NCBI RefSeq assembly: GCF_964204645.1
Contig: NC_134029.1
Location: 14,996,850 to 15,060,849 of the forward strand
Source of the DNA: Tubulanus polymorphus
Lineage: Eukaryota; Nemertea; Palaeonemertea; Tubulaniformes; Tubulanidae
Reading direction: 5' to 3'
Length of the DNA stretch: 64,000 bases
Shown here: in pieces, positions 26,161 to 39,704 of the stretch
Position numbering within the stretch: position 1 is the stretch's first letter
Layout of the letters: every line of letters begins with the position of its first letter
The notes under the pieces: generated by a model
The model's input: only the letters and a program-made list of their open reading frames with translations
Database searches by the model: none
Told to the model about the DNA's origin: nothing
Position numbers and translations under genes: made by a program

Positions 26161-28703
26161 TTAGCTTTTGAATAATTAGGCCAATTAATAACGTAATAAA
26201 GACTTATGCTTTCGCCTATTTTGAAGTCGATTAATCTGATTAATCTGACAACTCGAGGCCCTTTATCGCTTCCGTACAGTCGTCATACCACTGGCGTCCT
26301 CAACTTTCAGCAACGCCAGTCACATGGAGTCGTACGTGTTCTACTTTCTGCGACGCGACACGACTGTCACAACCAACTGACACAATCGTATTGCAACCGA
26401 CATGCACCGAAACTTGCGATGAAACGCGACGATCGCATCGTGTCACAAGACCTTCCTACGTCCAGCTTTAAGTTACTGCGGAGCACCAGAAATATCTTTT
26501 TTTTCGTTCAAAAGACCTTTCGCTTGAAAATTCTTTCGTCGGAACAAAATTTATTTCGTTCGAACCAATAATATTCTATACGATTGAACCAATTTGAAAA
26601 AATCGTTAGAACAAAGTTGTACAAACTTTTTTTTGTCCAAACGAAAGGTTTTTCGTTCGAACAATCGTTCAATTGAACAGAATCGTTTTAATTTCAACAG
26701 AATTTTCTTGTCAGAATATTAAGTTTTTCGTTCCAACAAGTATATTGAAAAAGTTTTTTCTCCGAACCGAAAGTATTAAGTATTTCGTTCAATCGAACAG
26801 AATTGTTTTCATTCAAACATTGGTTCGAAAAAATTGTTTTCGCTCAACCAAATCTTTTGCCGGGACGAAAAATTTTTCATTTCAACAATAACATAGCTTT
26901 TTATTCGAACACATTTTTTGTCAGGATGAAGAAAATTTTTGGTTCAACCAAAAAGCGTATTGTTCGATCAAACAGAATAATTTTCATTCGAACAAGATTT
27001 TCTTGTTGGAACATTAAGTTTTTTAAGTCGAACAGCGTGTTAAGGTCGATTTGGAAATTTACTCGGTCTGGTATATGTTGGATTACTGTGTATGTCATTT
27101 GTCAGGACATTAATCAGAAGACAACTTAGGATACTACCTTGCGTGACTCCACTAGTTTGACTGACTTATTCCAAGATGAGGCGTTCCGTTGATTTCGGCT
27201 ACAAGTTTTCGTTCAGAGATAACTGCTGAGCCATTTGGGCGACCTATCATTGATACTGTTTCCTAATAGCCGGTTTAGTAATGGCTGATGTTGTGCCTTA
27301 TCAAATGCTTTGTCGAAATCCACAGTTGAACAGGATTCTAAGACTGTGCAGAAAACCCGTTATCGCTGCTTTGCAGCTATATTTATTATTTTTTTCCACA
27401 CTTTTTTTGTCAAAAGTACATAGGCTTTTTTACATTACCGCTGTTGCCGATACAATCCGTCTGATATCATTCAGCTCATTTCAATCTACAAATGCTCCGT
27501 GCGAATTTTGAAGAATCAACGTTACAAAAGCACTGTCGGGCCGTGAACATCGAAAATTGAGTCCCATTCAAAGAGCCGACATGTTTTTCTAGGTCGTATT
27601 TTCGAAATCTACCGCACGTTTCTTGTCACGTCGATTATCAATTCAAGCATAAATTAATAAATTTATTACCCAAAGATTGCACATTCTGTCGCGGTTTTTA
27701 AAAACTAATTTTAACAATAGCCCAATTTCCTCTTCAAATCATATTACCGATCCACAGGAAATTTACTACTTTAGATTTTAAAAGCACTGTCGAGCCGTAA
27801 ACATCGACAAATCGACGTGTGTCACAACATCGTCGTTCCGGGGATCAGCTGCGAGTTTCTCCTCATCATGAGAATCAAATCGAGTACAAATTAATTTATT
27901 ACTACCAGTGATTTGGCTGCGGGCTTCAGGCAGTTAGTTTAGCAATACCTATTTTTCTTTATCAAATTAACCGTGTATTTACTAAGATAAATCATAAGTG
28001 TACCGGGGAGTCGTAGGCCTAAAGTAAATACGCCGAAGAGATATAGCGGAGAAAAGCTGTTATGTCGACGAGGTATCAAAATAAAAGAATATATTACTTT
28101 ATTCGGCCGCGGGCTTCAACCTCTATATCAATACCATCAATACTCTATATTTCCTACAGTACATACCGATCATTGTCAAATGCACAAGGAATTTACTAAA
28201 TACAAGTATATAACACAATCCTTTCCGTATGCTGGACTCACACTTGACATTCGGAGTAAGCATTCGCTGTGGGGGAAAGGGATCGTTCGCTGTGTCGCTT
28301 GTGTTATCGAGTTTGACGTGGCTTTAGGCCTACCGGTGCTATGAGCTTTACTGTCTCAAACAAACACAGTATAATTGTTGCGTTTATTAACGGACTCATT
28401 GGATTGAACTTCAAAACAAAATTTACGATATTTAGGTGGGTTGTTATTCAATAGGCCTACGACCAATCTGTCCGGATGTTAGGCCTACGCATATACATAG
28501 GCCTACATAGGCTAGTAGCGTTAAGCGTTCGCTGTGGGGGAAAGGAGATCGTTCGCTGTGTCGCTTGAAGTGTTTATCGAGTTTTACGCGACCTTAAGGC
28601 TTAAGAATGGTGGCTGATAAGGGCCATGTGTAAAGAAAACACGTATATGCAGATGAGGGCGACATTATGACAAAACGACAAAACTAAAATAATGCGACAA
28701 AAC
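26161..28703. repeat. Minisatellite unit flank, with MITE derivative and GTTCGAAC block
   Basis: From left to right: tail ttagcttttgaataa, a fragment shared with the palindromic block (gaggccctttatcgcttccg), a deleted copy of the foldback MITE, the GTTCGAAC repeats (26,505-27,045), the ggtctggtatat segment, and the lead-in to array A9. Confidence 0.85.
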
Positions 28704-30150
28704 AATAATTTTGGTTTTGTCGCCCGCGACAATTCATTATTTTGGTTTTATCGCCCACGACAATTCATTATTTTGGTTTTATCGCCCGAGACAATTCATT
28801 AATTTGGTTTTGTCACCCGCGACAAATCAATATTTTGGTTTTATCGCCCGCGACAATTTTTTTTTGTCGCGGTTTTATCGCCTGCGACACTTCAATATTT
28901 TGGTTTTGTCACCCGCAACAATTCATGATTTTGGTTTCATCGCCCGCGACAATTCATTATTTTGGTTTTATCGCCCGCCACAATTCATTATTTTGGTTTT
29001 GTCGCCCCGACCATTTTTTTTTTGGTATTGTCGCCCGCGACAATTCAATATTTTGGTTTTATCACCCGCGACAATTCATTATTTTGGTTTTATTGCCCGC
29101 TACAATTTTTTTGTTGTCGCGGTTTTATCGCCTGCGACACTTCAATATTTTGGTTTTATCGCCTGATGCGACAATTCAATATTTTGGTTTTATCGCCAGC
29201 GACAATTCATTATTTTGGTTTTATCGCCAGCGACAATTCATTATTTTGGTTTTATCGGCCGCGACAATTCATTAGTTTGGTTTTGTCGCTCGCGACAATT
29301 CAATATTTTGGTTTTGTCCCATGCGACAATTCAACATTTTGGTTTGATCGCCCGCGACAATTCATTTTTTTGGTTTTGTCGCCCGCAAAATTTCATTAGT
29401 TTGGTTTTGTCGCCCTCGACAATTCGATATTTCGGTTTTGTCGCCCTCGACAATTCAATATTTTGGTTTTATCGCCCTCGACAATTGATTATTTTGGTTT
29501 TATCGCCCGTGACAATTCATTATTTTGGTTTTATCGCCGGTGACAATTCAATAATTTGGTTTTGTCACCCGCGACAAATCAATATTTTGGTTTTGTCGCC
29601 CACGACAATTCAATATTTTGGTTTTATCGCCCGCGACAATTCATTATTTTGGTTTTATCGCTAGCGACAATTCATTATTTTGGTTTTATCGGCAGCGACA
29701 ATTCATTATTTTGGTTTTATCGCCTGCGACAATTCATTATTTTGGTTTTATCGCCAGCGACAATTCATTAGTTTGGTTTTGTCGCCCTCGACAATTCAAT
29801 ATTTTGGTTTTGTCGCCCTCGACAATTCAATATTTTGGTTTTGTCACCCACGACAATTCAATATTTTGGTTTTATCGCCCGCGACAATTCATTATTTTGG
29901 TTTTATCGCCCGCGACAATTTTTTTTTTGTCGCGGTTTTATCACCTGCGACACTTCCATATTTTGGTTTGATCGCCTGATGCGACAATTCAATATTTTGG
30001 TTTTATCGCCAGCGACAATTCATTATTTTGGTTTTATCGCACGCGACAATTCAATATTTTGGTTTTATCGCCAGCGACAATTGATTGCTTTGTTTTTATC
30101 GCCCGCGACTATTCATTTTTTTGGTTTTGTCGCCCACTCTATTAGCTTTT
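28704..30150. repeat. 31-bp minisatellite array A9
   Basis: Units are as in A8. The right part (about 29,180-30,150) matches 33,636-34,606 at an offset of 4,456. Confidence 0.95.
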
Positions 30151-32753
30151 GAATAAATAGGCCAATTAATAACGTAATAAAGACTTATGCTTTCGCCTAT
30201 TTTGAAGTCGATTAATCTGATTAATCTGACAACTCGAGGCCGTTTATCGCTTCCGTACAGTCGTCATATCACTGGCGTCCTCAACTTTCAGCAACGCCAG
30301 TCACATGGAGTCGTACGTGTTCTACTTTCTGCGACACGACATGACTGTCACAATCAACTGACACAATCGTATTGCAACCGACATGCACCGAAATTTGCGA
30401 TGCAACGCGAGGATCGCATCGTGTCACAAGACCTACCTACGTCCGGCTTTAAGTTACTGCGGAGCACCAGAAATATCTTTTTTTTCGTTCAAAAGACCTT
30501 TCGCTTGAAAATTCTTTCGTCAGAACAAAATGTATTTCGTTCGAACCAATAATATTCTATACCATTGAACAAATTTGAAAAAATCGTTAGAACAAACTTT
30601 TTTTTGTCCAAACGAAAGGTTTTTCGTTCGAACAATCGTTCAATTGAACAGAATCGTTTTAATTTGAACAGAATTTTCTTGTCAGAATATTAAGTTTTTC
30701 GTTCGAACAAGTATATTGAAAAAAGTTTTTTCTCCGTACTGAAAGTATTAAGTATTTCGTTCAATCGAACAGAATTGTTTTCATTCAAACATTGGTTCGA
30801 AAAAATTGTTTTCGCTCAACCAAATTTTTTTGCCGGGACTAAAAATTTTTCATTTCAACGATAACATAGCTTTTTATTCGAACACATTTTTTGTCAGGAT
30901 GAAGAAAATTTTTGGTTCAAGCAAAAAGCGTATTGTTCGATCAAACAGAATAATTTTCATTCGAACAAGATTTTCTTGTTGGAACATAAAGTTTTTAAGT
31001 CGAACAGCGTGTTAAGGTCGATTTGGAAATTTACTCGGTCTGGTATATGTTGGATTACTGTGTATGTCATTTGTCAGGACATTAAACAGAAGACAACTTA
31101 GGATACTACCTTGCGAGACTCCACTAGTTTGACCGACTTATTCCAAGATGAGGCGTTCCGTTGATTTCGGCTACAAGTTTTCGTTCAGAGATAACTGCTG
31201 AGCCATTTGGGCGACCTATCATTGATACTGTTTCCTAATAGCCTGTTTAGTAATGGCTGATGTTGTGCCTTATCAAATGCTTTGTCGAAATCCACCGTTG
31301 AACAGGATTCTAAGACTGTGCAGAAAACCCGTTATCGCTGCTTTGCAGCTATATTTAGGGTTTTCTGTTACATCACAGAAAACCCTATTGAGATTCGCGT
31401 GTTTCTTATTATCATTATTATTATTATTATTATTATTATTTTTTTCCACACATTTTTTGTCAAAAGTACATAGGCTTTTTTACATTACCGCTGTTGCCGA
31501 TACAATGTGTCTGATATCATTCAGCTAACTTCGATCTACAAATACTCCGTGCAAATTTTGAAGAATCAACGTTACAAAAGCACTGTCGGGCCGTAAACAT
31601 CGAAAATTTAGCCCCATTCAAAGAGCCGACATGTTTTTCTCAGTCGTCTTTCCGAAATCTACCGCACGTTTCTTGTCACATCGATTATCAATTCAAGCAT
31701 AAATTAACAAATTTATTACCCAAAGATTGCACATTCTGTCGCGGTTTTTAAAAACTAATTTTAACAATAACCCATTTTCCTCATCAAATTATGATACCAA
31801 TACACAGGAAATTTACTACTTTAGATTTTAAAAGCACTGTCGAGCCGTAAACATCGACAAATCGACGTGTGTCACTACTTCGTCGTTCCGGGAATCAGCT
31901 GCGAGTTTCTCCTCATCATGAGAATCAAATCGAGTACAAATTAATTTATTACTACCAGTGATTTGGCTGCGGGCTTCAGGCAGTTAGTTTAGCAATACCT
32001 ATTTTTCTTTATCAAATAAACCGTGTATTTACTAAAATAAATCATAAGTGTACCGGGGAGTCGTAGGCCTAAAGTAAATACGCCGAAGAGATATAGCGGA
32101 GAAAAGCTGTAATGTCGACGAGGTATCAAAATAAAAGAATATATTACTTTATTCGGCCGCGGGCTTCAACCTCTATATCAATACCATCAATACTCTATAT
32201 TTCCTACAGTACATACCGATCATTGTCAAATGCACAAGGAATTTACTAAATACAAGTATATAACACAATCCTTTCCGTATGCTGGACTCACACTTGACAT
32301 TCGGAGTAAGCATTCGCTGTGGGGGAAAGGGATCGTTCGCTGTGTCGCTTGTGTTATCGCGTTTGACGCGGCTTTAGGCCTACCGGTGCTATGAGCTTTA
32401 CTGTCTCAAACAAACACAGCATAATTGTTGCGTTTATTAACGGACTCATTGGATTGAACTTCAAAACAAAATCTACGATATTTAGGTGGGTTGTTATTCA
32501 AAAGGCCTACGACCAATCTGTCCGGATGTTAGGCCTACGCATATACATAGGCCTACATAGGCTAGTAGCGTTAAGCGTTCGCTGTGGGGGAAAGGAGATC
32601 GTTCGCTGTGTCGCTTGAAGTGTTTATCGAGTTTTACGCGACCTTAAGGCTTAAGTATGGTGGCTGATAAGGGCCATGTGTAAAGAAAACACGTATATGC
32701 AAATGAGGGCGACATTATGACAAAACGACAAAACTAAAATAACGCGACAAAAC
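30151..32753. repeat. Minisatellite unit flank
   Basis: It has the same order as 26,161-28,703, with an AGGGTTTTCTGT hairpin at 31,357-31,386 followed by (ATT)n. Confidence 0.85.
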
Positions 32754-34605
32754 AATAATTTTGGTTTTGTCGCCCGCGACAATTCATTATTTTGGTTTTA
32801 TCGCCCGCGACAATTCATTATTTTGGTTTTATCGCCTGCGACAAATCAATATTTTGGTTTTGTCGCCCGCGACAATTCAATATTTTGGTTTTATCGCCCG
32901 CGACAATTCATTATTTTGGTTTTATCGCCTGCGACAATTTTTTTTTTGTCGCGGTTTTATCGCCTGGGACACTTTAATATTTTGGTTTTATCGCCCGCGA
33001 CAATTCATTATTTTGGTTTTATCGCCCGCGACAATTCATTAGTTTGGTTTTGTCACTCGCGACAATTCAATATTTTGGTTTTGTCCCATGCGACAATTCA
33101 ATATTTTGGTTTTATCGCCTGCGACTACTCAATATTTTGGTTTAATCGCATGCGACAATTCATAATTTTGGTTTTATCGCCCGCTACAATTTTTTTCTTG
33201 TCGCGGTTTTATCGCCTGCGACACTTCAATATTTTGGTTTTATCGCCTGATACGACAATTCAATATTTTGGTTTTATCGCCAGCGACAATTCATTATTTA
33301 GGTTTTATCGCCCGCGACAATTCATTATTTTGGTTTTATCGGCCGCGACAATTTATTAGTTTGGTTTTGTCACTCGCGACAATTCAATATTTTGGTTTTG
33401 TCCCATGCGACAATTCCATATTTTGGTTTTATCGCCCGCGACAATTCATTTTTTTGGTTTTGTCGCCCGCAAAATTTCAATAGTTTGGTTTTGTCGCCCT
33501 CAACAATTCGATATTTCGGTTTTGTCGGCCTCGACAATTCAATATTTTGGTTTTATCGCCCTCGACAATTGATTATTTTGGTTTTATTGCCCGTGACAAT
33601 TCATTATTTTGGTTTTATCGCCTGTGACAATTCAATATTTTGGTTTTATCGCCAGCGACAATTCATTATTTTGGTTTTATCGCCAGCGACAATTCATTAT
33701 TTTGGTTTTATCGGCCGCGACAATTCATTAGTTTGGTTTTGTCGCTCGCGACAATTCAATATTTTGGTTTTGTCGCATGCGACAATTCAACATTTTGGTT
33801 TGATCGCCCGCGACAATTTATTTTTTTGGTTTTGTCGCCCGCAAAATTTCATTAGTTTGGTTTTGTCGCCCTCGACAATTCGATATTTCGGTTTTGTCGC
33901 CCTCGACAATTCAATATTTTGGTTTTATCGCCCTCGACAATTGATTATTTTGGTTTTATCGCCCGTGACAATTCATTATTTTGGTTTTATCGCCGGTGAC
34001 AATTCAATAATTTGGTTTTGTCACCCGCGACAAATCAATATTTTGGTTTTGTCGCCCACGACAATTCAATATTTTGGTTTTATCGCCCGCGACAATTCAT
34101 AATTTTGGTTTTATCGCTAGCGACAATTCATTATTTTGGTTTTATCGCCAGCGACAATTCATTATTTTGGTTTTATCGCCCGCGACAATTCATTATTTTG
34201 GTTTTATCGCCAGCGACAATTCATTAGTTTGGTTTTGTCGCCCTCGACAATTCAATATTTTGGTTTTGTCGCCCTCGACAATTCAATATTTTGGTTTTGT
34301 CACCCACGACAATTCAATATTTTGGTTTTATCGCCCGCGACAATTCATTATTTTGGTTTTATCGCCCGCGACAATTTTTTTTTTGTCGCGGTTTTATCAC
34401 CTGCGACACTTCCATATTTTGGTTTGATCGCCTGATGCGACAATTCAATATTTTGGTTTTATCGCCAGCGACAATTCATTATTTTGGTTTTACCGCCCGC
34501 GACAATTCAATATTTTGGTTTTATCGCCAGCGACAATTGATTACTTTGTTTTTATCGCCCGCGACAATTCATTTTTTTGGTTTTGTCGCCCACTCTATTA
34601 GCTTT
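32754..34605. repeat. 31-bp minisatellite array A10 (chimeric)
   Basis: The left part matches A8 (offset 8,350) and the right part matches A9 (offset 4,456). The switch lies near 33,600-33,640. Confidence 0.93.
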
Positions 34606-36939
34606 TGAATAAATAGGCCAATTAATAACGTAATAAAGACTTATGCTTTCGCCTATTTTGAAGTCGATTAATCTGATTAATCTGACAACTCGAGGCCGTT
34701 TATCGCTTCCGTACAGTCGTCATATCACTGGCGTCCTCAACTTTCAGCAACGCCAGTCACATGGAGTCGTACGTGTTCTACTTTCTGCGACACGACATGA
34801 CTGTCACAATCAACTGACACAATCGTATTGCAACCGACATGCACCGAAACTTGCGATGCAACGCGAGGATCGCATCGTGTCACAAGACCTACCTACGTCC
34901 GGCTTTAAGTTACTGCGGAGCACCAGAAACATCTTTTTTTTCGTTCAAAAGACCTTTCGCTTGAAAATTCTTTCGTCAGAACAAAATGTATTTCGTTCGA
35001 ACCAATAATATTCTATACCATTGAACAAATTTGAAAAAATCGTTAGAACAAACTTTTTTTTGTCCAGACGAAAGGTTTTTCGTTCGAACAATCGTTCAAT
35101 TGAACAGAATCGTTTTAATTTGAACAGAATTTTCTTGTCAGAATATTAAGTTTTTCGTTCGAACAAGTATATTGAAAAAAGTTTTTTCTCCGTACCGAAA
35201 GTATTAAGTATTTCGTTCAATCGAACAGAATTGTTTTCATTCAAACATTGGTTCGAAAAAATTGTTTTCGCTCAACCAAAATTTTTTTGCCGGGACTAAA
35301 AATTTTTCATTTCAACGATAACATAGCTTTTTATTCGAACACATTTTTTGTCAGGATGAAGAAAATTTTTGGTTCAAGCAAAAAGCGTATTGTTCGATCA
35401 AACAGAATAATTTTCATTCGAACAAGATTTTCTTGTTGGAACATAAAGTTTTTAAGTCGAACAGCGTGTTAAGGTCGATTTGGAAATTTACTCGGTCTGG
35501 TATATGTTGGATTACTGTGTATGTCATTTGTCAGGACATTAAACAGAAGACAACTTAGGATACTACCTTGCGAGACTCCACTAGTTTGACCGACTTATTC
35601 CAAGATGAGGCGTTCCGTTGATTTCGGCTACAAGTTTTCGTTCAGAGATAACTGCTGAGCCATTTGGGCGACCTATCATTGATACTGTTTCCTAATAGCC
35701 TGTTTAGTAATGGCTGATGTTGTGCCTTATCAAATGCTTTGTCGAAATCCACCGTTGAACAGGATTCTAAGACTGTGCAGAAAACCCGTTATCGCTGCTT
35801 TGCAGCTATATTTAGGGTTTTCTGTTACATCACAGAAAACCCTATTGAGATTCGCGTGTTTCTTATTATCATTATTATTATTATTATTATTATTATTTTT
35901 TTTTCCACACATTTTTTGTCAAAAGTACATAGGCTTTTTTACATTACCGCTGTTGCCGATACAATCTGTCTGATATCATTCAGCTAACTTCGATCTACTA
36001 ATACTCCGTGCAAATTTTGAAGAATCAACGTTACAAAAGCACTGTCGGGCCGTAAACATCGAAAATTGAGCCCCATTCAAAGAGCCGACATGTTTTTCTC
36101 AGTCGTCTTTCCGAAATCTACCGCACGTTTCTTGTCACATCGATTATCAATTCAAGCATAAATTAACAAATTTATTACCCAAAGATTGCACATTCTGTCG
36201 CGGTTTTTAAAAACTAATTTTAACAATAACCCATTTTCCTCATCAAATTATAATACCAATACACAGGAAATTTACTACTTTAGATTTTAAAAGCACTGTC
36301 GAGCCGTAAACATCGACAAATCGACGTGTGTCACTACTTCGTCGTTCCGGGAATCAGCTGCGAATTTCTCATTCTGAGAATCAAATCGAGTACAAATTAA
36401 TTTATTACTACCAGTGATTTGGCTGCGGGCGTCAAGCAGTTAATTTAGCAATACCTATTTTTCTTTACCAAATTTACCGTGTTTTTACTAAGATAAATCA
36501 AAAGTGTACCGGGGAGTCGTAGGCCTAAACTAAACACGCCGAAGAGATATAGGGGAGAAAAGCTGTTATGTCGACGAGGTATCAAGATAAAACAATATAT
36601 TACTTTATTCGGCCGCGGGCCTCCATATCAATACCATCAATACTCTATATTTCCTACAGTACATACCGATCATTGTCAAATCCACAAGGTATTTACTAAA
36701 TACAAGTATAAAACACACTCCTATCCGTATGCTGGACTCACACTTGACATTCGGAGTAAGCGTTCGCTGTGGGGGAAAGGAGATCGTTCGCTGTGTCGCT
36801 TGAAGTGTTTATCGAGTTTTACGCGACCTTAAAGCTTTAGTATGGTGGCTGATAAGATAACAAAACACGAATATGCAAATGAGGGCGACATTACGACAAA
36901 ACGACAAAACTAAAATAACGCGAGAAAACAATGATTTTG
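34606..36939. repeat. Minisatellite unit flank
   Basis: This is nearly identical to 30,151-32,4xx in its first half, including the hairpin at 35,814-35,843 and (ATT)n. Its second half resembles the older copy at 11,400-11,935 (aaagctttagtatgg). Confidence 0.85.
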
Positions 36940-38072
36940 ATTTTGTCGCCCGCGACAATTGATTATTTTGGTTTTATCGCCCGCGATAATTCATTATTAC
37001 GGTTTTATCGCCCGCGACAATTCATTATTTTGGTTTTGTCGCCCGCCACAATTCACCATTTTGGTTTTGTCGCCCGCGACAATTCATGATTTTGGTTTTA
37101 TCGCCCGCCACAATTCATTATTTTGGTTTTGTCGCCCCGACCATTCATTTTTTGGTTTTGTCGCCCGCGACAATTCATTAGTTTGGTTTTGTCGCCCGCG
37201 ACAATTCAATATTTTGGTTTTGTCGCCCGCGACAATTCAATATTTTGGTTTTGTCGCCCGCGACAATTCATTATTTTGGTTTTATCGCCCGCGACAATTC
37301 AATAGTTTGGTTTTATCGCCCGCGATAATTCATTATTTTGGTTTTATCGCCCGCGACAATTCATTATTTTGGTTTTGTCGCCCGAGACAATTCATTATGT
37401 TAGTTTTATCGCCCGCGACAATTCATTATTTTGGTTTTATCGCCCGCGACAATTCATTATTTTGGTTTTGTCGCCCGCGACAATTCACCATTTTGGTTTT
37501 GTCGCCCGCGACAATTCATTATTTTGGTTTTGTCGCCCCGACAATTCTTTTTTTGGTTTTGTCGCCCGCGACAATTCATTAGTTTGGTTTTGTCGCCCGC
37601 GACAATTCATTATTTTGGTTTTGTCGCCAGCGACAATTCTTTTTTTGGTATTGTCGCCCGCGACAATTCATTAGTTTGGTTTTGTCGCCCGCGACAATTC
37701 AATATTTTGGTTTTATCGCCCTCGACAATTCATTACTTTGGTTTTATCTCCAGCAACAATTGATTATTTTGGTTTTGTCGCCCGCGACAATTCTTGTTTT
37801 TGGTTTTGACGCCCGCGACAATTCATTATTTTGGTTTTATACTTTGTTTTTGTCGCCCGCAACAATTCAATATTTTGGTTTTGTCGCCCGCGACAACTCA
37901 TTATTTTGGTTTCATTGCCCGCGACAATTCAATATTTTAGGTTTATCGCCCGCGATAATTCATTATTTTGGTTTTATCGCCCGCGACAATTCAATATTTT
38001 GTTTTTATCGCCCGCGACAATTCATTATTTTGGTTTTGTCGCCGGAGACCATTCATTATTTTGGTTTTATCA
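36940..38072. repeat. 31-bp minisatellite array A11 (last)
   Basis: This is the final array. It ends at gttttatcaacatgtcc, where the repeat family stops and unique sequence begins. Confidence 0.95.
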
Positions 38073-39200
38073 ACATGTCCAAAAGACATATGAATCGATC
38101 GAAACTCGAAAGCATCTCATCTCAGCCTTCATCGATCGCACCCCCTGTCCCACGAGTTTTACGAAAGACTTGTCGGAGTGTTGTGACATGGAAAATATAA
38201 TAAATATATAATTAACTACGTATCACTTTCTGCAATTACGCTCCAGCTAGTGGGATAATAACTGTTGTCTAGTATTATGGAATAATTAAAAGCTTTCAAA
38301 TAAATCCCGGAATAAGATAACGATAATCTTATAGAATAAATACAGTGTACAAACCGTACTCTGAGGGAAAAACAGGGAGAGCAACCTTGATAGCAACATC
38401 GGATGGAACCAGAGCACAGGCAGCGCAACACGCGGGCTAGGTAATATGATGTTGGCAGTAGTATTCTAAGTTCATGCAATATAACCATTGAATCATATAT
38501 CAACCTGAGTGAGTCGTTAGTTTATTTTTGGTCTCGGGTTTCCACATCGCCGTGCAAAACAGGAGGGGAAGTGCATGTCCCGGACAAGAACAGCGGCGCT
38601 CTCCCATAGCTGTTACGGGTTCGATTGTTCATCTGACTGTACGCATTATGGTTTACGGAAATTTCATATCTTCGCCTCCACTGCTCATGATCCGTAGTTA
38701 TTTGCTCTAGGATTTCATTATCAGACGTTCTATTATTGGAGTTAATTTAGATTCAAATCCCAAGCCAGATCGCTGAGCCTTTTCTGAAGCGATCGACATA
38801 TAAGTATATTTTCTGTTTGTTTAAGATGACCGTTTTATACTCATCAATCAATTAGCGAAGTAACTGCACCCGGATTAACAATAGTCAAGCAGAAACAGTC
38901 CCAAGCATGCGCCTTACAATTTCCTATAGGAGTAGTGATGATTATTAAAACCAGGTCTCTTTACGTATGGATAAAACGTACGCCTCACTAAAAAACAATG
39001 ACTTATTCCATCTGCATGGTCAAATATAAAGAGATCCAACAATGATATAACAATCTGAAGACGCAAAACGATCTTATCAAATATACATTACAAATTGGTT
39101 GCTTGTTTTAAAAACAATACCGTCTATAAATTAAAGAATAATAGATTAGAAAACAGTAGAAATTCCGCCAATGGGTCTGTAAGTTATCTGTATCAGCGCT
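38073..39200. other. Unique sequence without recognised genes
   Basis: This joins the last minisatellite array to the viral element. ORFs of 60-126 codons show no family signature, and no repeat of the families above is present. Confidence 0.5.
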
Positions 39201-39220
39201 GTCATGAAATGAATGCACCG

Positions 39221-39415
39221 TAGTAATAGGGGTGATGGGCTTTCAAGCCAAAGGTCGAACGGTCGAGAAATTTTCCAAATGTGAAATAACAATAATTTCT
39301 ACTTGAATTAGTCGCGTACACTCCTAATTCAAGTAGAAATTATTATTATTTTCACATTTGGAAAATTTCTCAACCGTTCAACCTTTAACCTGAAAGCCCA
39401 TTACCCCTATTACTA
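39221..39415. repeat. Long perfect-loop inverted repeat (about 91-bp arms)
   Basis: Arms at 39,221-39,311 and 39,324-39,415 are inverted copies with few mismatches, separated by 12 nt. The outer ends are tagtaataggggtgatgggc and its complement. The transcript or single strand would fold into one long hairpin. It lies about 300 bp upstream of the viral polymerase gene, so it may be a foldback MITE or a remnant of the element's terminus. The first arm's gggctttcaagcc core recurs as ggctttcaagcc at 39,480. Confidence 0.75.
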
Positions 39416-39704
39416 TTAAAATAATCATATACATGAATAAAATATAAATGAATAACATATATAAGTAATTAGAAAAGTAGGCTTTCAAGCCAGAGTACGA
39501 GAGTACGAGCTCTTATAGAATAGATATATAGATATATTTTAAACATATTTCAATATTTGTATTTGTATGATTTTTAAACATTAAAAGTGTTAGTAAAGTG
39601 TGATTGAAATAATTCATACATATATACATGAATAACATATAAATGAATAACTTCTAAATGAATAAAATGTGTCAAATCAATTTAAAAAAAAATTTAGTAT
39701 TAAA

